A stretch of DNA of 64,000 nt from positions 4,156,501 through 4,220,500 of the forward strand of contig OY987269.1 in the NCBI GenBank assembly GCA_963920665.1, written 5' to 3'. Below are positions 22,272 through 34,422 of the stretch, piece after piece. This DNA is from Straminergon stramineum. Its lineage: Eukaryota > Streptophyta > Bryopsida > Hypnales > Calliergonaceae. The notes below the pieces were generated by a model. It did no database searches. It was given only the letters and a program-made list of their open reading frames with translations, and was not told where the DNA came from. The stretch's first letter is position 1. The number at the start of each line of letters is the position of its first letter. The translations under genes and the position numbers were made by a program.

Positions 22272-24315
22272 CCAAGCTCACAGCAGAAAAGTCTCCCGTA
22301 ATCCGAAGTGCTAAACCGACAGTAAAATAGTAAATTTACTATAATGAAAATTTATAATATATAATGATTGAAACTTCTCCAAGATACCTATAACATTGTT
22401 TCATGGAGAGCATTCTTTCTTCTTTCCATTGATATGTTACGTGAATTTTCTTCGTGCTTCTTCAATGAGTATTGATTGTGATGATTTTACTTCTCAATGC
22501 ATTCATCATACATCCAATCTAAATGGTTGAGGGCTTAGAAGTTAACATACAAAAGCAGGTTATTTCTTATACTTGATATCAGAAAAGTTTGATAATAAAA
22601 GCATAAATGAGTAAGCTAACAATTTATACATTTATACTTTTATTTTTAAAGAACAAGAAAAATTTTGCTTTAATTTTAAAAATAAAGTTGATAGCTAAAT
22701 AATTCAATAGGTACATTAGGGCTTTGCGTTGCTATGTACACATGGTGATGATTGTGTTGCAAGGAAGAGATATAGATTTTCTTAAAATTGATCTTTTAAA
22801 AAGAATTGTGGAGGTGTTGATGAAAAAAAAGACATTGTACACAAATTTACTTACAATATTTTACAATTTTTGCTATCACTACTAACCATAGTTTCATATT
22901 TCAATCTAGATAAACCTTATTTCATACCAATATCATCAACAAAACAAAGGATAACAAACATGTCTTGGTACTTGAATATATTTTTGATTAATTTCACATG
23001 CTTCGTTGAATTATATTGTTTTTGACCCAAAATACCAATATGATGCACATGGCAAGCTATAAAACACTAATTGGAGTTTTTTTGTTTTTTTCCTTAGAAT
23101 TGGACAATTTGAACCTAAACCCTGAACCTGATGTAGTGAAAATTATAAACAAGTTGCATTGTGACAAGTTCAACATTGAATTAGGGTTGAAAGGGTTGAA
23201 AAATTACCATTTTTTTTTAATTCAATGAACACCACCATATGGTCTCTACACTTAGCAAAAGGTTCATTGGGACAAAATGACACTTTGGGATTACTATGGC
23301 AACTTTGTATGGAATTATGAAGGCCACATTAGAATCTGGATGGGCAAGAATGATCCCCTCTTCGAATCATGGAAATATGTAATGCATATTTTTGTTTTTG
23401 TTTTCTCAGAAACGATTTGATCAAAATTTATGAAACCATTACTCTAATATTTTTTCCACTTCTAAAATTTCATTTGTGAGTCCAATAAATATTAATGAGT
23501 GCAACAATCAAAGAGACGACAAAAGCATCATTCTCACCTTAATCAACAAAAGTTGCCAAGAGTGAAAAGTATCCATTAGTAACTTTCAAGAAAACTATTG
23601 AAACAAAAAAGCACCTATGGTAGAAACATCCATAAGCATCCCTATTTCCATTCATGCAAATTAGAGTTCCCTTGAAATGTTCCTAGGCTTTCATTTAAGT
23701 GTCCCTCTACAATTACACTAAATTGTCTCCTCACTTATTGTTGATTAGTTGACTATCAATTTTGTTAGTTTTCGATTTCAAATCCACCTATAAAACAATT
23801 TCTATGGTTTAAGGAGTTGTCACTTTGAAAATTGATAAAAAAATACATGCCATATTTGAAAATTCTAATTTTTGTTTTAAAATTCATGATTTTCAATTGC
23901 TAATACTAAATTAATTATTTTTCTAGCAAACAATTGCTTATATTGACAGTTTTGGGTGCTTCCACCGTAGTCACTACCTTGGCCCCCTCCTTGCAGAGTT
24001 AATTGAATCAACTCATGTAGTACAAGACAGTAATATTTCAGATGTAAAATAGTGTGGTCAGCTAAATTAGTATAATAAGCACGCAAGGCGTAACACACAC
24101 TGTGCGTTTACTTTGCTCCCCCTAGTTGACAGAGCGTTGTTGTTGCGAGCGATCAATGTTGCTTCTCTGGCGATGTCGACGGGCAGGCAAGGTTTAGGAA
24201 TTGCTGTGTTAGGGTTTAGGGGGGTCACTTGAAGGGTAAGGTTTGTATGAATTCGTCATGTTTCTATTGAGCTTGCCTTGAATCTTTTTGGCTGGAAAGT
24301 TCCATGTGGTGAGAG
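22272..24315. other. Divergent intergenic region, mostly AT-rich
   Basis: No gene seen. 23858-23970 is a repeat related to 28988-29110. GC content rises from about 24120, with TTAGGGTTTAGG near 24209 and a GC-rich 5' UTR leading into the gene starting at 24316. Confidence 0.5.
23858..23970 (+). repeat. Dispersed repeat E, copy 1
   Basis: About 110 bases match 28988-29110 in the same orientation. Common strings include TTTTAAA-TTC-TGATTTTCAATT and ATTGCTTA-ATTGA--GTT. It is diverged and has no ORF. Confidence 0.6.
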
Positions 24316-26135
24316 ATGGTCCGAGTGAGCATCCGGACACCTGGATCCACGCGCCGCCGCCTTGTGGATCTTCCCGCTGAATCGCAGGTGCGTTGGGTGT
24401 ACTTAGGTTTTCAGGTTTTCAGTGAATTTTTTTTGGAATTCATATGAATCGAGAATTTGTAGTTGTGTAGAATTGTCGATTTCACAATTGTGGTGGTATT
24501 TTTGGAGGAGAAGTGTGTTTGAGCTCAAGGCATCTTTGACATATGGGTTTTTGATTTGAGGTGGAGAGAGAGGCAGTGGATGATACTATTGAGCTCAATC
24601 TGGAATTTGATAGACAGGGGCTCTTTTGCCCTAAATTGTCAGTGTAGATCGATTTTTGCCCCGTAAGTGATAATTGTTGTGAAAATTGGTTGTGGGTTCA
24701 GGTTGCTGCGGTCCGTCAGGTTGTAGCGAATGAACTCGGTTCGCCGTATGAGCGATTGAAATTGATTGTCGGGGGGAAACCGCTGGAGGATGAGAAGAAT
24801 ACCAGACCTGTGACCGTCACTTTTGTTGATGGAGGTACAAGCTTTTGCATCTTCGTAGGCATGTTTTGTTTGTGTGCATTTCAAGACCCAGGGAATTGCA
24901 CTTAGAGGCGAAGATATGTCGGAGGTCACGCGCTCTGAACTTGTGGAAATAATTGTACTCTGTGTCGTATGCCCAGATTCTATGATAGCCTTTGTGGTTC
25001 CCAAAGCTCCTCCGAAACATGTTTCAAGCAGAGATGGTGAAATCGAGGATGAAGATGAAGATCTTGTGAGTTATTTGTCAACGGGTTCTTTTCGCAGGAT
25101 AAAATGTGCAGAATCAGAGCTTGCAGAATGTGATTTTCCGAAGGTTTGCTTGCGGTTAGAGAGTATAGTGCCGAGCCTACTCATGTTGGATCTGTGACGA
25201 ACATTGTCTTAAGGAAATTTAAGCTTTTGTGGTTCTGCAGAGATTTAAGCTGCCAGAATCAGCTACTCCATTACAGAGGCAGCTTGCCGCCTTTTTGCGA
25301 GGGAAGTTGAAAGTTCCAGGTAATGCTGGAAGCCATTCGTTCTTTCAGAGCGTGAGCGAGATTCTCCATGGCTAGTATTTATCGTCAATTGGATGATGGC
25401 ATTTGGTGTGTTAATAGAAATCTCCAAGATGCAATAGAGAAAACTAAATCAGTTTATAAAGCTGGAAAACTTGACTGCAACAACTTTTCTGCTGACACCG
25501 TCTCCCTGCACTTTGGTTGGTGCTCTTGGCTGGTGCAGATTTGGTCCTTATAGTTTTGTTTTCTATCAGCCCTCGAGCATGGCTTTTCATGATCCTCTGG
25601 TTTGTCATGTTACCAATTGCACGACGGTGGGATTTGGGGCCAGTTTATGTAAGCAGCTGACGATTGTGACTTCTTTTCAGTGCGTTTCTGGTAAGAGAAT
25701 TTAAAAGACAACTTCAGTACCTCATTAAGATCTAATCAAGTGCCTATGTGTGCGCAGATTATTACCACCGTTTTTGTGGTGATCTTCTTGAATTTGGGTA
25801 AACGGCAACCTGGCGAAGCAAGGTATGATTACAATGATAGACAGTCTTCACAACTCGCTAGATTGTTGAAGCCGTTGCGTTTTTTATTGGAGTAACCTAA
25901 TGCATAATAGTAAAAAGGTCTCAACAGTAGTAGACTCGGCTGCTGTACTTGTCATGATGCTGTGTTTATCTGTCCCTCTGTTGAGCATTGGAAAGTATAG
26001 TGGAAAAGACTCTAATCTGGATCTTCCTTTTTTTCTGGCAGCGCTTATTCTATCTTCAATGAGGATTTCCGAGAACTGCCGGGCACATTGAACGCTGACA
26101 GGTTGGATAGAGATATTCGAGCTGGTCAATTTTAG
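24316..26135 (+). CDS. Ubiquitin-like + SAYSvFN membrane protein (SAYSD1-like), 7 exons, 235 aa
   Basis: Exons: 24316-24387, 24702-24834, 24989-25143, 25241-25319, 25539-25648, 25758-25822, 26042-26135; 236 codons with stop. Residues 1-70 form a ubiquitin-like fold (VRVSIRTPGSTRRRLVDLPAES, VRQVVANELGSPYERLKLIVGGKPL, TVTFVDG). An acidic linker (EIEDEDEDL) follows. A conserved block FKLPESATPLQRQLAAFLRGKL leads to two hydrophobic segments (about 147-203). The diagnostic motif SAYSIFN (205-211) with FRELPGTLNADRLDRDIR closes the protein. Human SAYSD1 carries the SAYSvFN domain, sits at the ER translocon and acts in quality control of stalled, UFMylated ribosomes; a similar ER role is inferred here. 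The N-terminal ubiquitin-like domain is absent from human SAYSD1 but is, I believe, usual in plants. Exon 3 contains a 34-base intron-like stretch that must be coding. Confidence 0.9.
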
Positions 26136-27572
26136 GAAATGTATATACTAGGAACCTGTTGCAGTCGCGATCTTTTTTTTGGTTCAATCTCAATTTGTGG
26201 AGACTTGCTGAAAAGAAACGCGAATATCAATTATGAAGTGGAATTCAGCTGGCCGAAATTTGTTCTGTTTTTGACAAGATCTACATGATGCTCCTGCATG
26301 GCTTGAAATCAGAAGTGTTATTACGAGTGTAAAATCGTTGGTGTAGTTATGGGCAAGTATGTAGATGCATGAAATTGCTTCATGAATCTCCTAAACGCCA
26401 ACGGGTGTCCCTCATTGTAGTTTCATTTGGTTTCATCTTGCTATAATAAGATTGGCGGAACACATCCCTTAACATCAGTATTGGCAACAGAAGTTAGCAC
26501 AATGAGCTTATTGGCTGGAAAAGGGCTGTAGTGTCTAGTCATGATTTTTAGAATTAAGTCACAAGAAGTGGAGCTGAAAGGAGAAATCCGTTGGATGTAC
26601 TTTACATTCATGCTAGTAACATTGTTGAAGGTCTTCCTTTCATTCAATATTGCATTCCCTAGAGCATATCGCGTATGCCATAGAGCTTATTCATATGATT
26701 TTAGGCGTAGTTACCTTACTGAATGTTATGTCTGCCAATCTGCCTAAGATGCCAACAAAACCTGCCATTAATGATGTAAGGATGACGAAATGCCAGGTTC
26801 AGTATGCAATGGGCGGTGTATATACAATAATGAAAGCCTGCCTTGCAAGAATCGGTTCCTACGTTCCTAGTTTCCTACCTACAGTGCATGAGTCCAGATT
26901 TCGTAGATGTGATATACCAAGCACTCTTGAGAGAATACACCGATTAGAAATGACTAGTTTAAACGCTAGAAACATGTTAAAACATCTACCGATGTCGCGA
27001 AATCGACGGCAGGTGAATCTAATGCGCATCATTTGAAAAGAAACAAAGGGCACATTCAATAAAACCCAGGGTGGGTGGGGTGGGTGGGTTATTATACGCC
27101 CCATTCCGATTTGCATAGTAAAAGGCACGGCAAGGCTTTTGTAAAGAACGCTCCAGCAGTGGGCAACAACGAAATTGAAGCAAGCAAAGCATTTCCTTCC
27201 CCCACCACTATTGACCTCCAACCACCCTGACCAGTCATTTCATATAAATGAGGTGCAATACCAGGCAATCAGTAACCGAAGAAACACGACAAGTTCCCTC
27301 ATACAAGAACCAAGCACATCAACGAGAAGTATACAAACGACGTAAAACTCCACGAAACCACTGGGCCAAACTACTACAAAGTTTTGAAAGTGGGAATTCA
27401 GATCAAGGATCACAATCGATTTTGTCAGATCATAAATACACAACTGGTAAAGTCTTCCCCGACCATGCAATACCATAAGTTGTGTAAGCCAGGAGAGGAT
27501 TCCAACAACAGCCAGGACGGATATACCTAAAACCAGCAATCGCACTAACTCAGTCCAATCGGGTTGTTCCAC
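26136..27572. other. Convergent region between the SAYSvFN gene and RPP2
   Basis: Holds the two 3' UTRs. Open frames at 26650-27036 (+) and 26859-27221 (-) overlap each other and show no protein family traits, so they are not called. A strong G-run cluster lies at 27069-27089. Confidence 0.5.
27069..27089 (+). other. Potential G-quadruplex near the RPP2 3' end
   Basis: Five runs of 3-4 G separated by T lie in the convergent region about 480 bases past the RPP2 stop and 930 bases past the SAYSvFN-gene stop. On the RPP2 coding strand it is C-rich. Confidence 0.7.
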
Positions 27573-28505
27573 TCAGTCGAACAAGCTAAAGCCCATGTCC
27601 TGCATAACAAACAGAATCGTATATTCAGAATGGGAACACAATTTAAATTCACATCAGAGGACATCGAAACCCTAAACCTAAACAATACAATACACTGATA
27701 CTAGGTTTCCAACTCAAATTACCAGATTAGAAGATGCCAGTGTCAAGATTTCAGTCAACCAAATGCTCGAAAAACAGGAGTATAGTGTTAAGCGAGAGGA
27801 GGCTACAAATTCGTTCTCTAATGTTGCGCGAAACAGCAATATTATCTAGACCAAGGTGAAAACTGCATTATGAAAATCAGCTGAACTGCTACACAAGAGA
27901 CCGTGTTCCATTAACAAAGAAGCATCCAAGGTGTACATTTCACGGGGTGATGTCCCCTGATCTCTTCCCCGAGATTCAAAGGATGGCGAGAAGAGACAGA
28001 TACAAATTTCAATGAAATTCCACACCCCTGATGCAACCTCAATGGAAACTTCAAAAGAGAAAGACTGGCAATGGAAACACTTACGTCATCGGACTCCTCC
28101 TTGGCCTCTTCCTTGACCTCTTCCTTCTTCTCCTCGACGACTGGCGCAGATGCACCACCACCACCGCTCGATGCCACAACCACGCCACCACCTCCGCCGG
28201 AAGGCACCGAAGCAAACTTCTCCTTCCCTGCTGCAATCACTTCCAAAATGTCCTTGCCCTCCAACTCCGACAACAAAAGCTTCACCCTCTGGGGGTCGGC
28301 TTCAGCGCCGACTGAACAAACATTCCCAGAATTCAGTTCAATTCAGTCATCCAATTCAACACGAATGCGTGCGGAACCCAAACTCGGGGTGCATGTCCTC
28401 AGAGAAGGAATTCTCACCTGACCCAAGGATGGCATCAATGTCCTTGGCGCTGGGGGACGCATTGCCTCCCAGAAGGGCCAACAGGTAGGCAGCGGCAACC
28501 TTCAT
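27573..28505 (-). CDS. RPP2: 60S acidic ribosomal protein P2, 3 exons, 113 aa
   Basis: Exons: 28418-28505, 28085-28311, 27573-27599. The protein starts [15 protein letters not shown] and continues [13 protein letters not shown], the dimerisation region of P2. [19 protein letters not shown] and [17 protein letters not shown] follow. A Gly/Ala/Ser hinge leads to a charged tail ([19 protein letters not shown]). The last exon encodes DMGFSLFD, the conserved C-terminal peptide that contacts elongation factors and the GTPase centre. P2 pairs with P1 and binds P0 to form the lateral stalk of the large ribosomal subunit. The length of 113 aa is normal for the family. The last intron (27600-28084) contains an AAACCCTAAACC telo-box-like motif near 27668. 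Confidence 0.97.
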
Positions 28506-28987
28506 CTTCGCTGCACGGCTAAAGACCGAAGGATCAGAAAGCAGCGCAAGAGGGAATTCGACGATACAAGCGATTGCAAAGAGAAGGAGCAGGAAGCACC
28601 GAAAACGGCATGTATCGAACTCTAATCCCTTCGACGGTTGAGATGCCCTTGTATCGAGGGTTTAATCCGAGGGCTGAGGGTTCTTCTCCATCGACTGCAG
28701 TGCTAATGCATGTGATAATATGGAGGAACTAGGAGCAAACTTTTGTGTTGTGTCGGAATCGAAAATGACTTTAACGTAGGAACACCCATAACTATTAGTG
28801 TACCCATACTTTGAGAGTAGAGTTTTCTTGAAGTGTTCCCAAAAGTACCTTGAAACTATCTCCATATTTGATGGGCTCTAATTTTTTTACAATTTTGGTG
28901 CTAAAATCAAGGTAGATTTAGTAGAGTAACGTTATGGGTGCCCTAGGGAGTTCTACTTTGAAAAGTCATCGAAATTAGATGCCTTAT

Positions 28988-29110
28988 CCAAAAATTCTAT
29001 TTTTCTTTTAAATTCGTGATTTTCAATTACCAATATTGAAAAAATATTTTTATAGAGAAAGTTGCCTCCAACTATGTTGAATTGCTTAAATTGATGGTTA
29101 TGAGTGTTCC
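28988..29110 (+). repeat. Dispersed repeat E, copy 2
   Basis: Diverged partner of 23858-23970, same orientation, no coding content. Confidence 0.6.
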
Positions 29111-32100
29111 TAACTTACAAAGTTTTAAGTGTTGGAATTGGCTTCACCGAATTTCACAATGCTTTCACTTCTATTTGAGTATGGAAAAATTGTATTTCAA
29201 GAGTAACTTGGCCTTGTTGTCAAACCAAAATTTCAACTTCTTTAAAAATAGAGTCAGAATATAATGATAGTAATTTTTCTATACAATATGATTCATTCAA
29301 TTCTAGCCTTAGGAAGAAGATTGCAATTTAAGCTTAATGAACTAACTCCAATTATAAAAGTAGTGAGATATTTGTATTAATGATATTCTACACTCATTCA
29401 AACAAAGTTAAAGTCTATGTCCAACAAAAGTCCTACACTTTTTTTCAAATTGAGTACATGAACAATGATCAGAAGAAGATAATCAACAGACTGAAAAATA
29501 TTAGAGCCATTTCTATTATAAACAAAATGTACTACTTCTATTTTGACCACTCTTTTATAAAATGAAGATAGTTAAAATTGTCAACTAGCTTGATTCTAAA
29601 ATTCAATATATTTCTTGTTTGTAAATATTGTAATTGATATCATAGATAAACCATACAATGACAAATTGAATACATTGAAATCCCTACGAAATTATTATCC
29701 AAATCGATTTGTTTAGATTTGATTAGACAAGGCCTATCATCAAAGTAATTTGCAAAAATGATTCCATTTTTTAACCAATAGATGCATTCGACATCAATGA
29801 TGCTAGCATGTGAGCATAGAAATGTGAGCATATATTAAGCCTTGAGCTTGGGTAAGATAGATACCCATAAGATGAAATTTGGCCATTTAGAAGATTGTGA
29901 GTTCCCTGCAATGGGGAACTCGGTGAACTACGCCACTTCAACGTGTTGATGTGGTCAGGAGGTAGCCACGTCAGATTTTTAATTTTCTTTTTTTAATTTT
30001 TTAATTTTTTGCAAGCGTTAGCAAAGAGAATTAGGACATAGCACCCAAAAAAACTCAAGTATTGAACCTTAATTCCTTGGATGGCTCAAATGTTGGATTT
30101 CAAGGGGTTAATCCCAAGGTTGAGGGTAATACTTCAAAGTTAGGGAGGAAATATGCAATTTGGAGGGGAATACTAGCACCTATACATGGTACACGTCTAC
30201 CTCACAGGTACACATCTATTGTACATTGTAAATTAGATAATTTCATTTCATAGGATTTGATGAATGATCAAATAGATATGCAATCCAGAAAAGTGGAATT
30301 AAAGGGGTCAAGGACTCAAGGTATATTGTAAACTAGGGAATTTATATATAAGGGATAAATAATCTGGTATCAAATCTACTTATTAAAATCGCCAAGTTGG
30401 TACTTCCATATGATAAGTTAGTAATCCCATACAAATGCCTATACATTATTGATCAATAAGGGTACATTTGAACATGTCTCATGTGGGCTTGCATGGGCGT
30501 AGAAAGTGGATTAATATTGGGATCGCCTCCAATGTTTATAGTAATAGATTATATTGCAATAAAATTTATGATCTTACAATTTAGGAAGTTGTTAATTATG
30601 AAATAAGAATTTAGTAGTTCAATCTATTTTTATAACAAAATTTCCCAATCAAAGACATATTTACAAAAAGATTGGCATATGGATTATGCCGTTAGTATTT
30701 GAATTAATGAAAAAATCTAAAGAAAATTTCAAATAAACATATGTGTATTTCTTTAGATGTTGAATCATACTATTAGCCCAACTACTTTTTGAAAATGGAG
30801 GTTTTCAATAAATCATCCCACTTTGATAACTGAATGCACATGTATGTACTTGAATTTTTAATTTTAACCGTTCAAAAGTAAAGATGACTTTGTCTAGTAT
30901 ACACAGAATTAGTTGTGGAAAATATCGATTGTTGGATTTTTAGATTATACTTCGTAACAATTGTGGATGATGAACTTTATAGGTAGAAATCACAGATTTT
31001 GGTGAAGAAAGTTTAAAAGAAGATGAATAATGCTTTTTCACCACACACGCAAAAAAATTGTATTGGAATCTAAGGCGCATGTAGTGTTTTTTAATTTTAA
31101 AAAATGAGAAATAAAAACTCTCTTAATTTTGTACACGTTTTCAAATAGAAAGACTAGAAAGCCAAAATTAACCAAATTGGATCCTACAAAATTTTTAAAA
31201 ATTTATATATGTGTCTATTTTTAAAATTTAACAAGTGATACTATTAGCGAACTATTTGGAACCTCTTTAAAAAAATTGGAAACATTGTAATTATTTTTGT
31301 ATTCTTTATCACACTAGATTGAACATTGTATTTTTGAAATTGCTAAAACTGAAATTTTGAACTTTTTCTCTAGAACCGATTTTTGGTGTAGAGTAAAGAC
31401 AAGAAATGTCCAAGAAAACTCCTTTTTTTCCATCCGTACTATATTTTTCATAGTGAGAAACCTATTTTTGCTCCCTCTTTCTACTAGACTACATTTCGTA
31501 AATAAAATTTTAAAGACTTCTCACATTGAAATTTTGAAAATTGGAAAATGCATCAAGTATGTCAATTTGTTACTCTACAAGTCTTTAGTTTACAAAATAT
31601 TGAGATTTGTTTCACCCTACCAAGAATTTGACATTGAAAATTTGAAGAAGACACATTGTGTCCTCTTAGTTCTTTAGGGGTTAACAACCTCATATACAAT
31701 AGTTAATTGTTCACTACTGAGTCCAAAATTCTCTTAGTGTATTACGGTTAGCATATAGCATTTTTTCCAAGGTAAAAATTTTGATGTAAATTATATCAAT
31801 GTACTCTGACCATACACTTTGAAATTTTTGGTATTATAGAATCTCATAATTTCTTTTTTTTATTGAAATGAAGATATATTCCATCTTATGTATTACCTTC
31901 ACAATGTACTTATTTGGTTGTCCAAGTAATATAGTGCCCTTAACTTTCAACTCACTTATCCTAATCATATTTTTTCTTTCTCTACATTCATTCTTCAAGG
32001 ATTGTAAACAAACAACACTAATTTCACTTTGTTTGGAAAATGTTCCTTTTACAACTAGACTAAATTAGTTATCTAGTGTTCAAAGGATTAAATTATATAT

Positions 32101-32544
32101 TTCTTCTTGCTTAATTTCAATGACTAATTTGACTTGAGATTGAAGTTTATAGGGAAGCTTTTACAATGATAGAAGGGGGAAAATTTTCAATTACTTTTCA
32201 AATAAACTTTTAAAACAAAAAAGTGAAAGCACAAAGCAAAGAAACAAGAGTTGCATGACTATATTCTTCAAAACTCAAACTCCATGTTTTAATTGAATGA
32301 TTAAAATGCACGAATCAATTATATACAAAATGTAAAGGAACAAAAGCTTATTGACCATATTGAATTTGAACAACATATAAGGTAAGAACCCCTTTTTGTA
32401 TCCCAAATTAGAAGCCACCCTAATCCAAAAAGCCATCCAAGTTATACAAATTATCAATAGTGTACATTTCCAAATTTTAAAAGTATTATGTTGATACGTA
32501 CAAAGTTGTACAAATAGCTAGTCACATATATAAATAGGGTTTTT

Positions 32545-32755
32545 TACCCTTAATCCCTTAAAGAATGAGCTAATAATAGTAGAAATCATCTCTTTTGGTA
32601 CCATATGAATCATCTACTTAAAAAAAAATCCAAAAACACTCATTGGAAGTCAAACTACTATCTAAGACCTCTTTTTACACAAAATTCCTAAGACAAGTAG
32701 TTGCACTTCTATCCTACATAGAAAGATTCTCTATCATTCATTAGCCATAAAACTA
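32545..32755 (+). repeat. Dispersed repeat C, copy 2
   Basis: Partner of 16285-16500. The two share a series of short identical blocks in the same order over about 210 bases. This copy is intergenic; the other is intronic. Confidence 0.65.
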
Positions 32756-33545
32756 TTACAATGTCATGTGAAGGTTAGCTTAAAAAAAGAAAAACCTATC
32801 ACCATGGTATAGTAGAACCGCCTTTTACCAACCAAAACCCATGGTCAATACATAGGTAATAGAGAATTCAACAAAAAAATGACTGATAGTTAATCATTAA
32901 GTTCCCGATTTCCCACCATCTTGTAACCATCACTATAATGGCACGTTTGCTTTGTTTTGAGAGCCCAATTAATCCTTAGATGAGTAGTGATGGAAGAATC
33001 TATGTATTGGGGATGGGAGCAAGCCTACTTTTGGCTTCTAAAATTCATGACAATATTAATGTAAGGAATAAAATTACAAAACTTTAGCAATGCCCATGAT
33101 TTCTATATATCCACAGGGCTGTAAATTAAAATTGCCTTCTACAGCTCTAGACCATGCACAAATTCCTTAAGTTGTTGGTCACGGGTGGTACTACTTTACA
33201 TGTCAAATTATCTACTTGTCAACTTTGGGAACAATATATACATTCTTCATTACTATAGTAATCTTAAAAGCATCCTTATAAAGTTTCGTTAGCTATGTTG
33301 CTACCATACAATCCAAAGTAGAAGGTAGTGAACCAAACCTTCTAAGAAGTTTTCTAATAAGTTGGAGCTCTACTAAAGTCAAGAGGCAATGAAGTCAAAG
33401 AGACAGGATGAGTACCAAAGATAGACATGGGGCTAGCCATTCACGCATGAAGTATTCATATGACAATTCCTAGGAAAAATCTGCAACACGATGGTGACTA
33501 CCGGAAGGTCCTGAGACCGATGTCCCTAACACTGCAATATATAGC

Positions 33546-34022
33546 ATGATGTCCACAGAAGAGAGCGGTGTCCGGAATCTCAACCTTTTTGTGGGTGACA
33601 ACTCTGTTCTGTTAGAAGCAAACATCTGGACTATGGTGAATGTTTCAACGCGCGCACAGCCCCGCACACTTTTGGATACCTTGAATGCAGATTATCAGAG
33701 CATAACATTGAATCCAAATAGATTCATAGAAGTTGACAGAAGGCTAAGGTTGGTTTCAAAAATGCCTGCTGGATTACTCCTGCATCCCGATCTCCCATAT
33801 GATTCACGCAACAGAGACTATAATCAAGAACCGCTCTCGGCCTTCTTCCCCGTGATATTCCTCGAAGGCACATCTGAACCAAGCTGGCTCAAGGGCCAAC
33901 GAACTGTCAATATTGCTGCTAATCCTACAGGTTTAGCTAATCTTTCCAAATCCTTGAAAGTTGCGATGTTTCTAGTGCCGAAGGACTATGAGAGCGTCTT
34001 CTCAGAGAAGTGTGCTCAATGA
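33546..34022 (+). CDS. Unrecognised single-exon ORF, 158 aa (possibly a gene fragment)
   Basis: I do not recognise a family. The ORF has balanced amino-acid use and higher GC than the surrounding AT-rich DNA, which suggests real or recently lost coding function. Visible features: no signal peptide or membrane segment; an N-terminal MMSTEESGVRNLNLFVGD; a central basic, Leu-rich stretch (FIEVDRRLRLVSKMPAGLLLHP); and a C-terminal SLKVAMFLVPKDYESVF. The same frame stays open and protein-like for 16 more codons upstream of the ATG (to a TGA at 33495). So the ORF could be the 3' exon or truncated remnant of a longer gene. Neighbours give no clue. An intact lineage-specific gene, a retrocopy fragment or a mobile-element gene are all possible. 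Confidence 0.45.
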   Translation: MMSTEESGVRNLNLFVGDNSVLLEANIWTMVNVSTRAQPRTLLDTLNADYQSITLNPNRFIEVDRRLRLVSKMPAGLLLHPDLPYDSRNRDYNQEPLSAFFPVIFLEGTSEPSWLKGQRTVNIAANPTGLANLSKSLKVAMFLVPKDYESVFSEKCAQ

Positions 34023-34422
34023 TACTAAACCCCTAAATCCCCGACATAAGACTTAAAATTACAATGCGAGTTAAGCAGGAGGACATCCGATCATATTGAG
34101 TAAACACTCTCTGAAACAGTGGCCTTTGAACACGGTCATGCTTTGGCATATATCACCTTGGTTTTCAGCCCTGTACATAGATTGAAACACTCTAAAGCTG
34201 GTCCAAATGGTCCAGATAAGTCTTCACTCGGTGCATAACCTAATATTTCTTACTCTCAAATAGGACATCGAGAGAACTTGTCACAGTTCATCAACATTCA
34301 TGTTTCTCGACGATGTGAGTTTACAATATTTCCACATGCATTCCTGCATTTTGCAAGAGACTCTGCTTACATTTTGACCCACAACAAAATTGAATACCGC
34401 AATTTGAAGTTGTATCACCTTT
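34023..34422. other. Gap between the orphan ORF and the B3 gene 3' end
   Basis: Convergent 3' flank, AT-rich, with no gene seen. It likely includes the B3 gene 3' UTR on the minus strand. Confidence 0.5.

Larger units (their letters stand above)
28506..33545. other. RPP2 upstream region and long AT-rich intergenic DNA
   Basis: The first about 150 bases are GC-richer and probably hold the RPP2 5' UTR and promoter. Beyond that no gene can be supported. Repeats E (28988-29110) and C (32545-32755) lie here. Open frames such as 31357-31677 are AT-biased and lack family features. Confidence 0.5.

Noticed and set aside
25066..25099. Intron in exon 3 of the SAYSvFN gene
   Set aside because: At 34 bases it is below plausible plant intron size and its removal breaks the frame.
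26650..27221. ORFs of 128 and 120 codons on opposite strands
   Set aside because: They overlap, lie in convergent 3' flanks and lack any domain feature.
31357..31677. 106-codon ORF
   Set aside because: AT-biased composition rich in Phe, Ile, Leu and Lys, as expected by chance in this region.
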